Assembly: GCA_045107045.1 (NCBI GenBank)
Contig: JBGCFR010000007.1
Coordinates: 1-64,000, forward strand
Direction: 5' to 3'
Length of the DNA: 64,000 nt
Origin: Putridiphycobacter sp045107045
Lineage (GTDB): Bacteria; Bacteroidota; Bacteroidia; Flavobacteriales_D; Crocinitomicaceae
Within the stretch, counting starts at the first letter, position 1. The number at the start of each line of letters is the position of its first letter. Shown one piece after another: positions 26,534 to 37,840 of this stretch. Position numbers and translations under genes: made by a program. The notes beneath the pieces were generated by a model. That model was not told where the DNA came from and searched no databases. It worked only from the letters and a program-made list of their open reading frames with translations.

Positions 26534-27538
26534 ATGAAGAAGATTTTACTACTAAGTACTTGTTTACTAGCTGTTAATTTGTCGTTTGGACAGAGTGATA
26601 AAAATTTCACTCATTATATGTCAGATCAAATTTCGTTTAACCCTGCTGCCACAGGTTTTAGAGGTTATTGCGGAACCTTACTATATAGAAATCAGTGGAT
26701 GGGAGTTGATGGTGCACCTTCAACATTCCTGTTTAATGGTCAGGCTAACATAGAAGATGCAGGTATGGGAGTTGGTATTTCTTTTATGAGTGATCGTATT
26801 GGTTTTCAAGTAGAGAATGATTTTAAAGTAACTGCTGCTAAGCATTTTAATATAGTTGGTGCTGGGTATTTTAGTGTTGGTTTAGGTGTTGGAATCATTA
26901 ATAGTGGTTTTATTCCAGCATGGGTAACTCCAGATGGTGGTTTGTTTGACGGAGGAAGTAGCCCAGTTGATCCAGATCTTCCAGGAGCTGTATTTCAGTC
27001 AAAATTGGATATTAACGCCGGTTTATTTTGGAGAGGCGAGGGTGATAAGTATTATATTGGTTTATCAAGTACTCATTTGACACAGCCTTTATTGGAGAAA
27101 GTGAATTTTGAAAAAAGACGCCACCTGTATGCCACTGGTGGAATGAAGATAGATTATTCTATGTGGAGTGCATTAGGTTCAAATCTTACTTTGAAACCAT
27201 CATTTTTAGTGATTTCAGATTTAACAACTTCAAATATTGAATTCACCGCATTAGTAGATTATAAGTTTATTCCAGATGCTTCTGTATATGGTGGTGTCGC
27301 TTGGAGAAGAGAGGCAATTGCTGTATTGTTAGGTTTGTCGAAGGAAGTGTCAAATCAAGATAATGAAGGTTTACTCAAGGGGTCACCTGATGTGTTGAAC
27401 TTTGGATTGGCTTACGATATTAACACAACTAGCTTTAATAAAGCAAGTAATGGGTCTCTAGAGATTTGGGCAAACTATTGCATTTTCCCTAAAGATAAGT
27501 CTGTGTCAAGACATGGAAATCCATTCATTTTGCAATAA
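26534..27538 (+). CDS. PorP/SprF-family T9SS outer-membrane protein
   Basis: 334-residue beta-barrel of the PorP/SprF family, associated with type IX secretion and gliding. The chosen ATG gives a classical signal peptide (MKKILLLSTCLLAVNLSFGQ); the in-frame ATG at 26501 would add 11 odd residues and lies in a hairpin. Family marks: FTHYMSDQISFNPAATGFRG after the signal, LLYRNQWMGVDGAPSTFLF, GVGISFMSDRIG and SSTHLTQP. First of five genes followed by gldK-gldL-gldM-gldN in the same direction, with a 91-base gap to gldK. Confidence 0.93.
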   Translation: MKKILLLSTCLLAVNLSFGQSDKNFTHYMSDQISFNPAATGFRGYCGTLLYRNQWMGVDGAPSTFLFNGQANIEDAGMGVGISFMSDRIGFQVENDFKVTAAKHFNIVGAGYFSVGLGVGIINSGFIPAWVTPDGGLFDGGSSPVDPDLPGAVFQSKLDINAGLFWRGEGDKYYIGLSSTHLTQPLLEKVNFEKRRHLYATGGMKIDYSMWSALGSNLTLKPSFLVISDLTTSNIEFTALVDYKFIPDASVYGGVAWRREAIAVLLGLSKEVSNQDNEGLLKGSPDVLNFGLAYDINTTSFNKASNGSLEIWANYCIFPKDKSVSRHGNPFILQ

Positions 27539-27629
27539 GCGAAAATTTAATTGTAACTAAAAAACTAAAATTTCGTTTATAGTCTGTACAACCAACCCTT
27601 ATATAGATGGTCGAAATAAAATTGGTAGC

Positions 27630-29246
27630 ATGAAAAAAATATTTTTTGGAATAATAATGATGATGTTAGTTCTGGTGGGATGCGATCCTGGTACTGGAGA
27701 CTTAACAGGAGTGCAGGGAAGAAGATTGTTCTATCCAACTGTTCCTTATGGGATGGTGTATGTTCCTAATGGTTCATTTACTATGGGGCAAAGTGATGAA
27801 GATGTGCCTTTTTTACATCAGTCACGTTCTAAGGTAGCTTCTATTTTTGCATTTTATATTGATAATACAGAAATAACTAATAATGAATATCGTGAATTTG
27901 TAGAATGGGTTAAGGATTCTATGATGCTTGAGATGGTTTATGAAAAAGCACCTAACTTAAATGTTGATGGTCTTGTCATTAAAGATGAAATTTCAGACGA
28001 AGCATTAGGAGACATGTTGTCTCATCAAGATGTTTATTTTAATGAAGAAGAATCGGAATGGAAAGTTTGGGCAGATGAATTTGATCAAGCTGATCCGTAC
28101 TTTAGAGATAATTTTTCATTAAGTTGGGAAACCAAAGGTATTTCTGATTACCAAATTCTTCCTTTGATTTCTGATTTGTATTTAAAGCCAAATGAAAGAT
28201 GGAATAGACGAAAACAAATTGATGTTCGTCAATTAAATTATAAATACTATTGGGTTGACTTTAGAGAGGCATCATCAAGAGGAGAAGTTAATGTTAAAAG
28301 GAACGGATATAAACCGGAAAGTGGCGGATCTCAAGGAGAACCTACTAATAAGTCTTTAAGCCCTCAGCATAGGGAGTTAAATTCTCCTTCTACTAATTTT
28401 ATTGGAGATCCAGTTGGATTGGATGAGGACTTAGGATGGTTTAATACCAAAGGTGAGAATAACGCTATTAGAGGTCATAGCGACAGAGGTCGATTTATTA
28501 TTGAAGAACAAATTAGAGTATATCCTGACACCTTATGTTGGATTAGAGATTTTACTTATTCTTTTAATGACCCAATGGTAAATATGTATTTTTGGCATAT
28601 TGCATATGATAACTATCCAGTTGTAGGGGTTACATGGAAACAAGCAAAGGCTTTTTCTCATTGGAGAACTGAAAAATTAAACTCTTGGTTGACTAAGCAA
28701 GGAATGACATGGGTTCAAGATTTTAGACTGCCAACTGAGGCTGAATGGGAATATGCGTCAAGAGGAGATTTAAAACAAAGTCCTTATCCTTGGGGTGGAC
28801 CTTATATTAGAAACTCAAATGGTTGTATGCTTGCTAACTTTAAACCAATGAGAGGTAGATATGTAGATGATGGTGGTTTTTATCCAGTAAAGGCATTTTC
28901 TTATAACCCTAATGGTTATGGATTATATTGCATGGCAGGAAATGTTGCTGAATGGACAGAAACAGCTTATGATGAATCAGTATATGAATTTTCTAATGAT
29001 ATGAATCCAGATTATAGATATACAGCATTAGATTGGGATCCGCCAACATTAAAACGAAAAGTTATTAGAGGAGGATCATGGAAAGATATAGGGTATTATT
29101 TGCAAAATGGTACAAGGACTTACGAATTTCAGGATACAACCAAATCTTATATCGGCTTCAGATGTGTTCAAACGCATATTGGTAGAGGTGGAAAAGATTT
29201 TGATAAAGAAGGTGGAGAAGGCTTAAAATCTGATATCGAATTATAA
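27630..29246 (+). CDS. gldK: T9SS/gliding lipoprotein GldK (PorK)
   Basis: Lipoprotein (lipobox LVGC, Cys18) with a formylglycine-generating-enzyme-like fold, which forms the periplasmic ring of the T9SS with GldN. Visible family parts are PYGMVYVPNGSFTMGQSDED (about residues 47-66), DNTEITNNEYREF, YPVVGVTWKQAKAFSHWR, FRLPTEAEWEYASRG, GNVAEWTETAYDES and VIRGGSWKD. It is longer (538) than many GldK proteins because of an inserted segment around residues 130-290. Enzymatic FGE activity is not expected. Confidence 0.97.
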   Translation: MKKIFFGIIMMMLVLVGCDPGTGDLTGVQGRRLFYPTVPYGMVYVPNGSFTMGQSDEDVPFLHQSRSKVASIFAFYIDNTEITNNEYREFVEWVKDSMMLEMVYEKAPNLNVDGLVIKDEISDEALGDMLSHQDVYFNEEESEWKVWADEFDQADPYFRDNFSLSWETKGISDYQILPLISDLYLKPNERWNRRKQIDVRQLNYKYYWVDFREASSRGEVNVKRNGYKPESGGSQGEPTNKSLSPQHRELNSPSTNFIGDPVGLDEDLGWFNTKGENNAIRGHSDRGRFIIEEQIRVYPDTLCWIRDFTYSFNDPMVNMYFWHIAYDNYPVVGVTWKQAKAFSHWRTEKLNSWLTKQGMTWVQDFRLPTEAEWEYASRGDLKQSPYPWGGPYIRNSNGCMLANFKPMRGRYVDDGGFYPVKAFSYNPNGYGLYCMAGNVAEWTETAYDESVYEFSNDMNPDYRYTALDWDPPTLKRKVIRGGSWKDIGYYLQNGTRTYEFQDTTKSYIGFRCVQTHIGRGGKDFDKEGGEGLKSDIEL

Positions 29247-29292
29247 ATAACATAACCAAAAACAAAAGTTAAACTAAAAAACAAGGAAAATT

Positions 29293-30129
29293 ATGAAACC
29301 AGGAAGTAAGAAATGGAAAAATTTTATGGCAAAGTTGTACGGTATTGGTGCAGCGATTGTAATTGTTGGAGCAATGTTTAAAATTATGCACTGGCCATTT
29401 GCAGGTGCCATGTTAGTAGTTGGATTATCAACAGAAGCCGTAATTTTCCTCTTTTCTGCATTTGAACCATTGCATGAAGATCCTAATTGGGAATTAGTTT
29501 ATCCTGAATTAGCTTTGGCACATGATGAAGAATTTGATGTTCATGCTTATATTTCCGAAAAAGGCGTTTCCGGCGGTGTAATGGCTTCTGGTAGCTCAAA
29601 TACTGGTATAACAGAACAATTTGATAATTTATTAGAGGAAGCTAAAATAGATGCTGAACTACTAAATCGTTTAGGTGATGGTATTAGAACTTTAAGTGAA
29701 AATGCAGAAGGTTTAAAAGCTGTTTCTGGAGCTGCTGTAGCAACTGATAATTATGTAGCAAGTCTTGAAGAAGCTAGTGGACAAGTAAAATCTTTATCTG
29801 GTACTTATGAAAAAGCATCAGAGTCTATTCTAGGAATGACGGCTGGAGCAGAAGACGGCGAATCGTTTGGAGAACAAATGCAAAAAGTATCAACTAATTT
29901 ATCTGCATTAAATAGTGTTTATGAATTGCAATTAAAAGGTTCTTCTGCACATTTAGAAGCTACTGACAAATTCCAAGGTCAAGTTTTAGAAATGATGTCT
30001 AATCTTAGTGATTCTGTTGAAGATACTAAGCGTTATAAAGATAATATGGCAATGCTTTCTCAAAATTTAACAGATTTAAACCAAGTTTATGGAAATATGT
30101 TAAAGGCCATGTCAATTTCAAGAGACTAA
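29293..30129 (+). CDS. gldL: T9SS motor protein GldL (PorL)
   Basis: Inner-membrane part of the proton-driven T9SS/gliding motor with GldM. Two membrane helices (about residues 14-31 and 36-57) flank KIMHWPF. Helix 2 carries a glutamate in LSTEAVIFLF (Glu48, codon 29434-29436), matching the membrane glutamate known to be needed for proton coupling in this family. The long cytoplasmic C-terminal part (about 100-278) is helical and coiled-coil-like. 278 residues is typical-to-long. Confidence 0.97.
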   Translation: MKPGSKKWKNFMAKLYGIGAAIVIVGAMFKIMHWPFAGAMLVVGLSTEAVIFLFSAFEPLHEDPNWELVYPELALAHDEEFDVHAYISEKGVSGGVMASGSSNTGITEQFDNLLEEAKIDAELLNRLGDGIRTLSENAEGLKAVSGAAVATDNYVASLEEASGQVKSLSGTYEKASESILGMTAGAEDGESFGEQMQKVSTNLSALNSVYELQLKGSSAHLEATDKFQGQVLEMMSNLSDSVEDTKRYKDNMAMLSQNLTDLNQVYGNMLKAMSISRD

Positions 30130-30187
30130 TTATAGTTGATTGAAAGATGATTGTTTTAATTAAAAAAATTTAAACTAATTAAAGAAA

Positions 30188-31921
<1,734 letters not shown>

Positions 31922-31930
31922 TTTTATTAA

Positions 31931-32953
31931 ATGAAGAGAGAGATGAAAAAATTAAGTATTTTACTAGTAGTTTGTCTGTTGAGTGCATTTGTTAATGCAC
32001 AACCAGATGATGTGAGAGGGCCAATTTCATATCCAGCGCCTGGAGTAATGGATGGTGTGTATATGGAGTCTAATATTCCAACAAAAAAGGTTGTACCCTA
32101 CGAGTTTGTTCGTGAGGCAGACGTTATTTGGAGTAAAAAGATTTGGCAAGTGATTGATTTAAGAGAAAAATTTAATCATCCACTATATTATCCTTTAGAT
32201 GATATTGAAGAGGGAATGTGGAAGAAAAACACCACAAGATGGAGTTTATGGACTATTATTCGTCACCATGTAATGACAGGAGAATTAACATTATACTCTC
32301 CTTTTAATCCTGATTGGGAAATGTGGAAAGACGGTGATTTATTCAAGTATCCTGTTTCTCCAAATACAGCGGGAGGAAACTATTATAATGACAAAGATTT
32401 TAGAGAAAGAATGTTTGTTTATATTGGTACTGAAAAAATTGATCCCTTTGCATCACCATTGAAGAGTTTAGAGTATCCAGATGAGGATAGTTTAAGAATG
32501 GGAGATGACGGTTTTATGGAAGCAGTTTATCCTCCAAGTGATACAGCATGGTACAAGTCTGCTGATATTGTTCAGTATAAAATTAAGGAGCAAGTATTCT
32601 TTGATAAGGAACGATCAGTAAAGGAAACTAGAATTTTGGGGATTGCACCAATGGTTTATGCAAGAGATAACAATGGTAACATTACAGGTTTTCGTGAGTT
32701 ATTTTGGTTGTATTTCCCTCAATGCCGTTATGTTTTCCAAAACTTCTTTGTACAAAGCTCTCAGAATGATGCGCAAAGAATGTCATTTGATGATTTATTT
32801 TGGAAAAGAAAGTTTACCTCATACATTGTGAAAGAGTCTAACCTGTATGATAGAGATATCGATACTTATAAGGCAGGAGTTGATGCACTTTTAGAGTCTG
32901 AAAAGATCAAGGCTGATATTTTTGAATTTGAACATGATCTATGGAGCTTTTAA
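31931..32953 (+). CDS. gldN: T9SS/gliding protein GldN (PorN)
   Basis: Periplasmic ring protein bound to GldK. Signal peptide of about 24 residues (start at 31931, or at the in-frame ATG 31943). Family features: READVIWSKKIWQVIDLREKFN (split around residues 62-83), NHPLYYPLDD, ARDNNGNITGFRELFWLYFPQCR (about 247-269) and FDDLFWKRKFTSYI. Nine bases after gldM; the operon ends here with a strong terminator. Confidence 0.96.
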   Translation: MKREMKKLSILLVVCLLSAFVNAQPDDVRGPISYPAPGVMDGVYMESNIPTKKVVPYEFVREADVIWSKKIWQVIDLREKFNHPLYYPLDDIEEGMWKKNTTRWSLWTIIRHHVMTGELTLYSPFNPDWEMWKDGDLFKYPVSPNTAGGNYYNDKDFRERMFVYIGTEKIDPFASPLKSLEYPDEDSLRMGDDGFMEAVYPPSDTAWYKSADIVQYKIKEQVFFDKERSVKETRILGIAPMVYARDNNGNITGFRELFWLYFPQCRYVFQNFFVQSSQNDAQRMSFDDLFWKRKFTSYIVKESNLYDRDIDTYKAGVDALLESEKIKADIFEFEHDLWSF

Positions 32954-32975
32954 GCTAAATAATAATAGAATTACT

Positions 32976-33010
32976 AACGGGAAGTCAGTCAATGACTTCC
33001 CGTTTTTGTT
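32976..33010 (+). terminator. Terminator of porP-gldKLMN
   Basis: Perfect 12-bp stem (32976-32987 with 32993-33004; core CGGGAAGTCA), five-base loop, then a T-rich run. It closes the T9SS operon 22 bases after gldN. Confidence 0.92.
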
Positions 33011-33019
33011 TTTTATACT

Positions 33020-33027
33020 TATTTTTG
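33020..33027 (+). promoter_or_regulatory. Predicted -7 box for the ABC-F gene
   Basis: TATTTTTG fits TAnnTTTG, 14 bases before the ATG at 33042, just after the gldN terminator. Confidence 0.5.
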
Positions 33028-33041
33028 CATAAATTTTCACA

Positions 33042-34982
33042 ATGATTCGACTTAATAACCTTTCTTATCACCTGCCGCAAGGCTACTTGTACAAGAACAT
33101 TTCTATGTTTATTGATAAAGGACATAAGATAGGATTAACTGGCAAGAATGGTGCTGGAAAGTCTACCTTATTAAGGTTAATCGCGGGTGAAATTACCCCT
33201 ACGGAAGGAAACGTTGTTAAAGACAAAGATCTTAATATTGGATATTTAACTCAAGACATAGTCATTCAGAAAAATATTAGTGTAAGATCCTATATTGAAA
33301 AATCAAACGAAAGCATCACTAATTTGCAGTCTAGACTTGAGCATGTTAATGAAAGTCTTGTGTCAAGATCTGATTATGAATCAGATGAGTATATGAGCTT
33401 AATCAATGAGGTAACTGAGATAAATGACCAGCTAACAGTTTTAGATGCTCACCAATTTGCCGAAAAAATTGAATCAGTATTGAAAGGACTTGGTTTTAAA
33501 ACTAGTGAATTTGATAATGATCTTGGACAGTTTAGTGGAGGATGGCAAATGCGTGCTGAATTGGCTAAACTATTAGTAAATAATCCAGATGTCTTATTGA
33601 TTGATGAGCCAACGAATCACCTAGATATTGTTTCAATTCAGTGGTTAGAAGATTATTTAAAGAATTATAAGGGTGGCTTGGTTCTAATTTCTCATGATAA
33701 ACGTTTTCTTGATAATGTTACTAATAGAACTATTGAAGTTGCCAATCAAAAATTGTATGATTACAAATGTAATTACTCCAAATATTTAGTTTTGCATGCT
33801 GAGGAATTGGAACGAGTTATGCAAACTAAAAAAAATCAAGATAAAGAAATAGAAAGAACGCAAGCATTAATTAATAAATACAGAGCGAAAGCGAATAAAG
33901 CTGCCTTTGCTCAAAGTTTAATAAAAAAACTTGATAAAATGGATGTCATTGAAGTTGACTCAATTGATAGGGCAGCTTTTAATATTAAATTTCCAGTAAC
34001 TCAAGCATCTGGTAAAATTGTCATGGAGTTGGAGAAAGTTTCTAAATCGTTTGGAACCAAAGAAATCTTTAAAAATGTTGATTTACTATTAGCAAGAAAT
34101 GAAAAGATAGCGCTTTTAGGGCCAAATGGAGTCGGTAAGTCAACTTTATTAAAGGCAATTACAAAGGAATTGTCATATGAGGGAAATTTAACCTTTGGAC
34201 ATAATGTGAAAATTGGATATTTTGCCCAAGATTCGGCAGAAAAATTAGACCCTAGTAAAACGGTTTTTCAAATAATTGATGATATAGCTGAAGGAGACAA
34301 AAGAAAAGATATTAGAGCTACGCTAGGTGCTTTTTTATTTGGTGGTGATGATATAGATAAGAAAGTAAGTGTTTTGTCTGGAGGAGAGAGAACAAGGTTA
34401 GCTATATGTAAGTTATTATTTTATGACTTTAATTTTTTGATTCTTGATGAGCCAACAAATCACTTAGATTTAAATTCGAAAGAGATTCTTAAAGATGCAC
34501 TTAAGGCATATGAAGGAACGTTACTTTTAGTATCTCATGATCGTGACTTTTTGGACGGGTTGAGTAATAAGATTTGGGAAATAAAAGATTATCAGTTAAA
34601 AACGCACCTTTTTGGAGTAAATGAATTTCTTACGCGTATAGGTGAAGAAACTTATGACAATTTAGATAAAAAGTTGATAGAGGAAAAGAAATTAGGATTG
34701 ATAGATCAAGATGGCGACCCAGAAAATAAAATAAAGCCTTCAAAAGAAAGTCAACAAGAAATAAAAAAAATTGAGACAAAAATTAAAAATTCGGAACGAA
34801 AAATCACTGATTTGGAAAAGGGATTAAGTGAGAAACTTGAACTTTTGGAGCAAACTGATTTTAATGATGCAGGGTTATATGAAAAAGCACTTAAAGATTA
34901 TGAAATGGCCGAACAGTCATTAAATATTGAAGTTGAAAAGTGGGAAGAACTTGAGCTAGAAAGAGAAGAGTTAATTAAATAG
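33042..34982 (+). CDS. ABC-F family ATPase
   Basis: Soluble twin-ABC protein of the ABC-F group, which acts on the ribosome. First cassette: Walker A GKNGAGKST (about residues 36-44), signature FSGGWQMR, Walker B LLIDEPTNHLD. Second cassette: GPNGVGKST (about 364-372), LSGGERTR and LILDEPTNHLD. The inter-domain helical P-site linker lies about residues 230-320, and a charged coiled-coil tail about 560-646, resembling the Uup/YheS type. No membrane segments. The 3' end overlaps the convergent acyltransferase gene by eight bases. Confidence 0.95.
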   Translation: MIRLNNLSYHLPQGYLYKNISMFIDKGHKIGLTGKNGAGKSTLLRLIAGEITPTEGNVVKDKDLNIGYLTQDIVIQKNISVRSYIEKSNESITNLQSRLEHVNESLVSRSDYESDEYMSLINEVTEINDQLTVLDAHQFAEKIESVLKGLGFKTSEFDNDLGQFSGGWQMRAELAKLLVNNPDVLLIDEPTNHLDIVSIQWLEDYLKNYKGGLVLISHDKRFLDNVTNRTIEVANQKLYDYKCNYSKYLVLHAEELERVMQTKKNQDKEIERTQALINKYRAKANKAAFAQSLIKKLDKMDVIEVDSIDRAAFNIKFPVTQASGKIVMELEKVSKSFGTKEIFKNVDLLLARNEKIALLGPNGVGKSTLLKAITKELSYEGNLTFGHNVKIGYFAQDSAEKLDPSKTVFQIIDDIAEGDKRKDIRATLGAFLFGGDDIDKKVSVLSGGERTRLAICKLLFYDFNFLILDEPTNHLDLNSKEILKDALKAYEGTLLLVSHDRDFLDGLSNKIWEIKDYQLKTHLFGVNEFLTRIGEETYDNLDKKLIEEKKLGLIDQDGDPENKIKPSKESQQEIKKIETKIKNSERKITDLEKGLSEKLELLEQTDFNDAGLYEKALKDYEMAEQSLNIEVEKWEELELEREELIK

Positions 34983-36087
34983 GTCGGAGTTCCTTTCTAA
35001 TTTCACTAAAAAATCGATCAATATAGTGATGATAGAAATAACTAATTACCCACGTGGAAAAAAAGCAAACAACTGGAAATACTAGCATGGAAACATTTGA
35101 GTTAAGGCTAATTTCCGTGGATTCTAAAGCAATAAGAATTATAACTGAAATAATTGGCGCAAAAAGTATAAATGAATAGCTAAGATTGCCTAATTGTATT
35201 GTAAATTGACTATTTCTCATCTTAAATAATGAATGTTTAGCAAAGGTTTGTTCAAAAATGTAAAAGCTGAATATTAAACACGAGTATAATTTCGTCAATA
35301 AGGATATCAAGGATGAGTCAGACACTATATATACTAATAGTGCTATGGAAATACCGCTAAAATATATAAAGCCAATAACTGATGATGACGTTGTTTTAAT
35401 AACATTAATAATTGAAGAATTACCCCTCACTAAAATTGCGGTAATAGCACCGATTCCAATTTCATAAAAATAAAATGGAAGATACATGTAGGTAGAAAAA
35501 GAACTAATTGTATCAGCATATTTAAAGGTAATTCCTATAATGACGAATAAAATACTGATGAACATAAGATATTTATTAAGGTATTTAAGTACAACACCCC
35601 AGATCAAATAATATTGGATTATAACGAAAATACCGTAAATAAAGTATAGGTAAATTAATACTTCTCTTGTTAAGTTTTGATAAGAACTGGGGAGAAAGAA
35701 AAGATTGTAAAATTGATTTTCATCAGAAATTGGTGTCAAGTTTAAAAAGTAAATCAATAAAGGGTGAACAACGAAATAAAAAATTAAAGCCAAGCAAAGA
35801 GCTGGAAATAGCCTCAATCCCCTCCGGTAATAAAACTTCAATAAGCTAAATTTAGAGAAATACTTATATTCCCTTAAACCAAGAGCTGTTATTAAAAAAC
35901 TACTAATAATTAAGAAAATACTAATCCCTGTATTTTTTAGTGTTGATGAAAATAAGAGTAGCTCCTTAGAAAAGTTTGACGAATTTTGAGTAGTTAAAAT
36001 ATAAGTGATTACATATGTAAATATACAAATCATCCCCACAAACCGCAATCCACTTAAATCTTTATAAAAAAGTTTTCTAATTTTCAT
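34975..36087 (-). CDS. Acyltransferase-3 family membrane protein (no catalytic His seen)
   Basis: 370-residue protein with about ten hydrophobic segments, of the OafA/acyltransferase-3 type that O-acetylates surface sugars. It begins LFYKDLSGLRFVGMICIF and keeps the RR motif FYYRRGLRLFPAL (about residues 86-98). The histidine that normally follows GLR by about 11 residues in helix 1 is missing (the position reads Val in IFTYVITYIL), so activity is uncertain. Divergent from lnt. Substrate unknown. Confidence 0.85.
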   Translation of the reverse strand: MKIRKLFYKDLSGLRFVGMICIFTYVITYILTTQNSSNFSKELLLFSSTLKNTGISIFLIISSFLITALGLREYKYFSKFSLLKFYYRRGLRLFPALCLALIFYFVVHPLLIYFLNLTPISDENQFYNLFFLPSSYQNLTREVLIYLYFIYGIFVIIQYYLIWGVVLKYLNKYLMFISILFVIIGITFKYADTISSFSTYMYLPFYFYEIGIGAITAILVRGNSSIINVIKTTSSSVIGFIYFSGISIALLVYIVSDSSLISLLTKLYSCLIFSFYIFEQTFAKHSLFKMRNSQFTIQLGNLSYSFILFAPIISVIILIALESTEISLNSNVSMLVFPVVCFFSTWVISYFYHHYIDRFFSEIRKELRPI

Positions 36088-36110
36088 ACTAAAATATTAT
36101 TGCGGGAAAC

Positions 36111-36118
36111 CAAATATA
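36111..36118 (-). promoter_or_regulatory. Predicted -7 box for the acyltransferase gene
   Basis: Minus strand reads TATATTTG (36118-36111), 23 bases before the ATG. An eight-bp inverted repeat (ATAAAAGG 36135-36142, CCTTTTAT 36157-36164) lies between this and the lnt promoter. Confidence 0.45.
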
Positions 36119-36174
36119 ATCATTTTGTTCATTTATAAAAGGTTAGTGTAATCTATCCTTTTATTTGATGAAAC

Positions 36175-36204
36175 TTTGGCATTTGATTTTTCAAGTTATA
36201 TTTG
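36175..36204 (+). promoter_or_regulatory. Predicted lnt promoter, leaderless-type
   Basis: TTTG (36175-36178), 18-base spacer, TATATTTG (36197-36204): a full Bacteroidota promoter. The ATG at 36209 follows the -7 box by four bases, so the mRNA would start at or next to the start codon. This rules against the in-frame TTG at 36176. Confidence 0.62.
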
Positions 36205-36208
36205 CATT

Positions 36209-37840
36209 ATGCTGAAAACTTTTTTTTCACAGTTAGTAATTTTATTTTTAAGTGGGCTCCTAATGGCAGCAAGTTTTCCTGCAACGGGAGGACTATTTCC
36301 TTTAATATTTATAGCTTTTGCTCCTGTAATTTGGTTTAATATTGATATTAATTCTACAGAAAAGTGGAGGTTTCTCAAACGATTTGTAGGCAATTATTTA
36401 TTCGCTATAACTTTTAATGTTGCAGCAACTTGGTGGATTAAAAATGCAAGCTTAGAAGGGGCATTAATGGCATTTTTAGCAAATTCATTACTAATGACAT
36501 TTCCCTTTTTTTTCTTTGGTTTCTTTACTCGAATATTAGGTAGAACTAAAGGAATCATAAGTCTTATTGTACTGTGGATTTCTTTCGAACATATCCATCA
36601 TCAATGGGATTTATCATGGCCTTGGCTAAGTTTTGGTAATGCTTTCGGAAGTCAACCATGGCTAATTCAATGGTACGAGTATTCTGGAATTCAAGGTGGA
36701 ACCTTGTGGGTACTAATAGTAAATGTTTTAATTTTTTTTATTCTCAGAAACATTTTAATAAGAAAAGAGAAATTAAGCATTCAAACGCCTATTTTTATTG
36801 GACTAGTGTTAACGGTAACAGTCCCCGTATTAAGCAGTGTATTTATTTATTCTACTTACAAAGAAGAAATTAATCCATTTAAAATTACTATTGTCCAGCC
36901 AAATTTAAACCCTTGGAATAGCGATTTTACAGGTCCAGGAGTTAAATTCACAACATCAACATCTTCTCAAATAGAGCGGATGTTAGATATGGTTGATGAA
37001 AAGGTAGATGACAATACAGGATTTGTGCTGTTTCCTGAAACGGCATTGTCTTCATATATGGATGAAGCTGTTTTAGATAACCTTGGTGTTATCTATAAAC
37101 TTCGAAAATTTTCAAGATCTAAGGCTAGTGTACCTATTTTTATTGGCGCTGATACTTATGGATTATTTAAGACAAAGCGCCCTTTTCCAGCAATTAAAAA
37201 GAGTACTTATTGGATTGAAAATTACAATACAGCACTGCTTATAGATACTGATAAACCAATTGATGTTTATCATAAATCTAAGCTGGTTTTAGGGGTTGAA
37301 AAACTTCCATTTGTCGACTTTCTCCCTTTTTTAGCAAAATGGTCTGTGTCTCTAGGTGGAACAGCTGGCATATTGGTTGAGAACAAAGATCCCAAAAATT
37401 TTGCACCTAAAGGTGTGAAATCTGCTCCATTGATTTGTTATGAGTCTGTATATGGTGAGTATGTTACACAATTTACAAAAATGGGAGCGGAGTTATTATG
37501 CGTCATAACAAACGACGGATGGTGGGGAGATACTCCTGGATATAAACAGCACTTAACATTTTCTCAAATAAGAGCCATTGAAAATAGACGCTCATTAGCA
37601 AGATCTGCAAATACTGGTATTTCTTGTTTTATTAATCAAAGAGGGGACATAGAACAAATGTTAGATTGGAATGTTGAGGGAGTTATTAGCCAGGAAATTA
37701 ATAGAAACTTAGAAATTACATTTTATGTTCGTTATGGCGATTTGCTAGGAAGAATTTCAGAATTTCTTTTAATAGGTATCTTCTTAATGGCTATAAGTAA
37801 CCATATTCGCCGTAAGAAGCAAATCAGTAAAGAGACTTAA
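36209..37840 (+). CDS. lnt: Apolipoprotein N-acyltransferase
   Basis: Adds the third acyl chain to lipoproteins in the inner membrane. The 543-residue protein has six or more hydrophobic segments in the first 220 residues and a C-terminal nitrilase domain. The catalytic triad fits: Glu in LFPETALSSY, Lys in HKSKLVLGVEKLPF, Cys in PLICYESVYG; downstream VITNDGWWGDTPGYKQHL is diagnostic. Start 36209 chosen from the promoter and the hydrophobic N-terminus. Consistent with the many lipoproteins in this window. Confidence 0.96.
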   Translation: MLKTFFSQLVILFLSGLLMAASFPATGGLFPLIFIAFAPVIWFNIDINSTEKWRFLKRFVGNYLFAITFNVAATWWIKNASLEGALMAFLANSLLMTFPFFFFGFFTRILGRTKGIISLIVLWISFEHIHHQWDLSWPWLSFGNAFGSQPWLIQWYEYSGIQGGTLWVLIVNVLIFFILRNILIRKEKLSIQTPIFIGLVLTVTVPVLSSVFIYSTYKEEINPFKITIVQPNLNPWNSDFTGPGVKFTTSTSSQIERMLDMVDEKVDDNTGFVLFPETALSSYMDEAVLDNLGVIYKLRKFSRSKASVPIFIGADTYGLFKTKRPFPAIKKSTYWIENYNTALLIDTDKPIDVYHKSKLVLGVEKLPFVDFLPFLAKWSVSLGGTAGILVENKDPKNFAPKGVKSAPLICYESVYGEYVTQFTKMGAELLCVITNDGWWGDTPGYKQHLTFSQIRAIENRRSLARSANTGISCFINQRGDIEQMLDWNVEGVISQEINRNLEITFYVRYGDLLGRISEFLLIGIFLMAISNHIRRKKQISKET

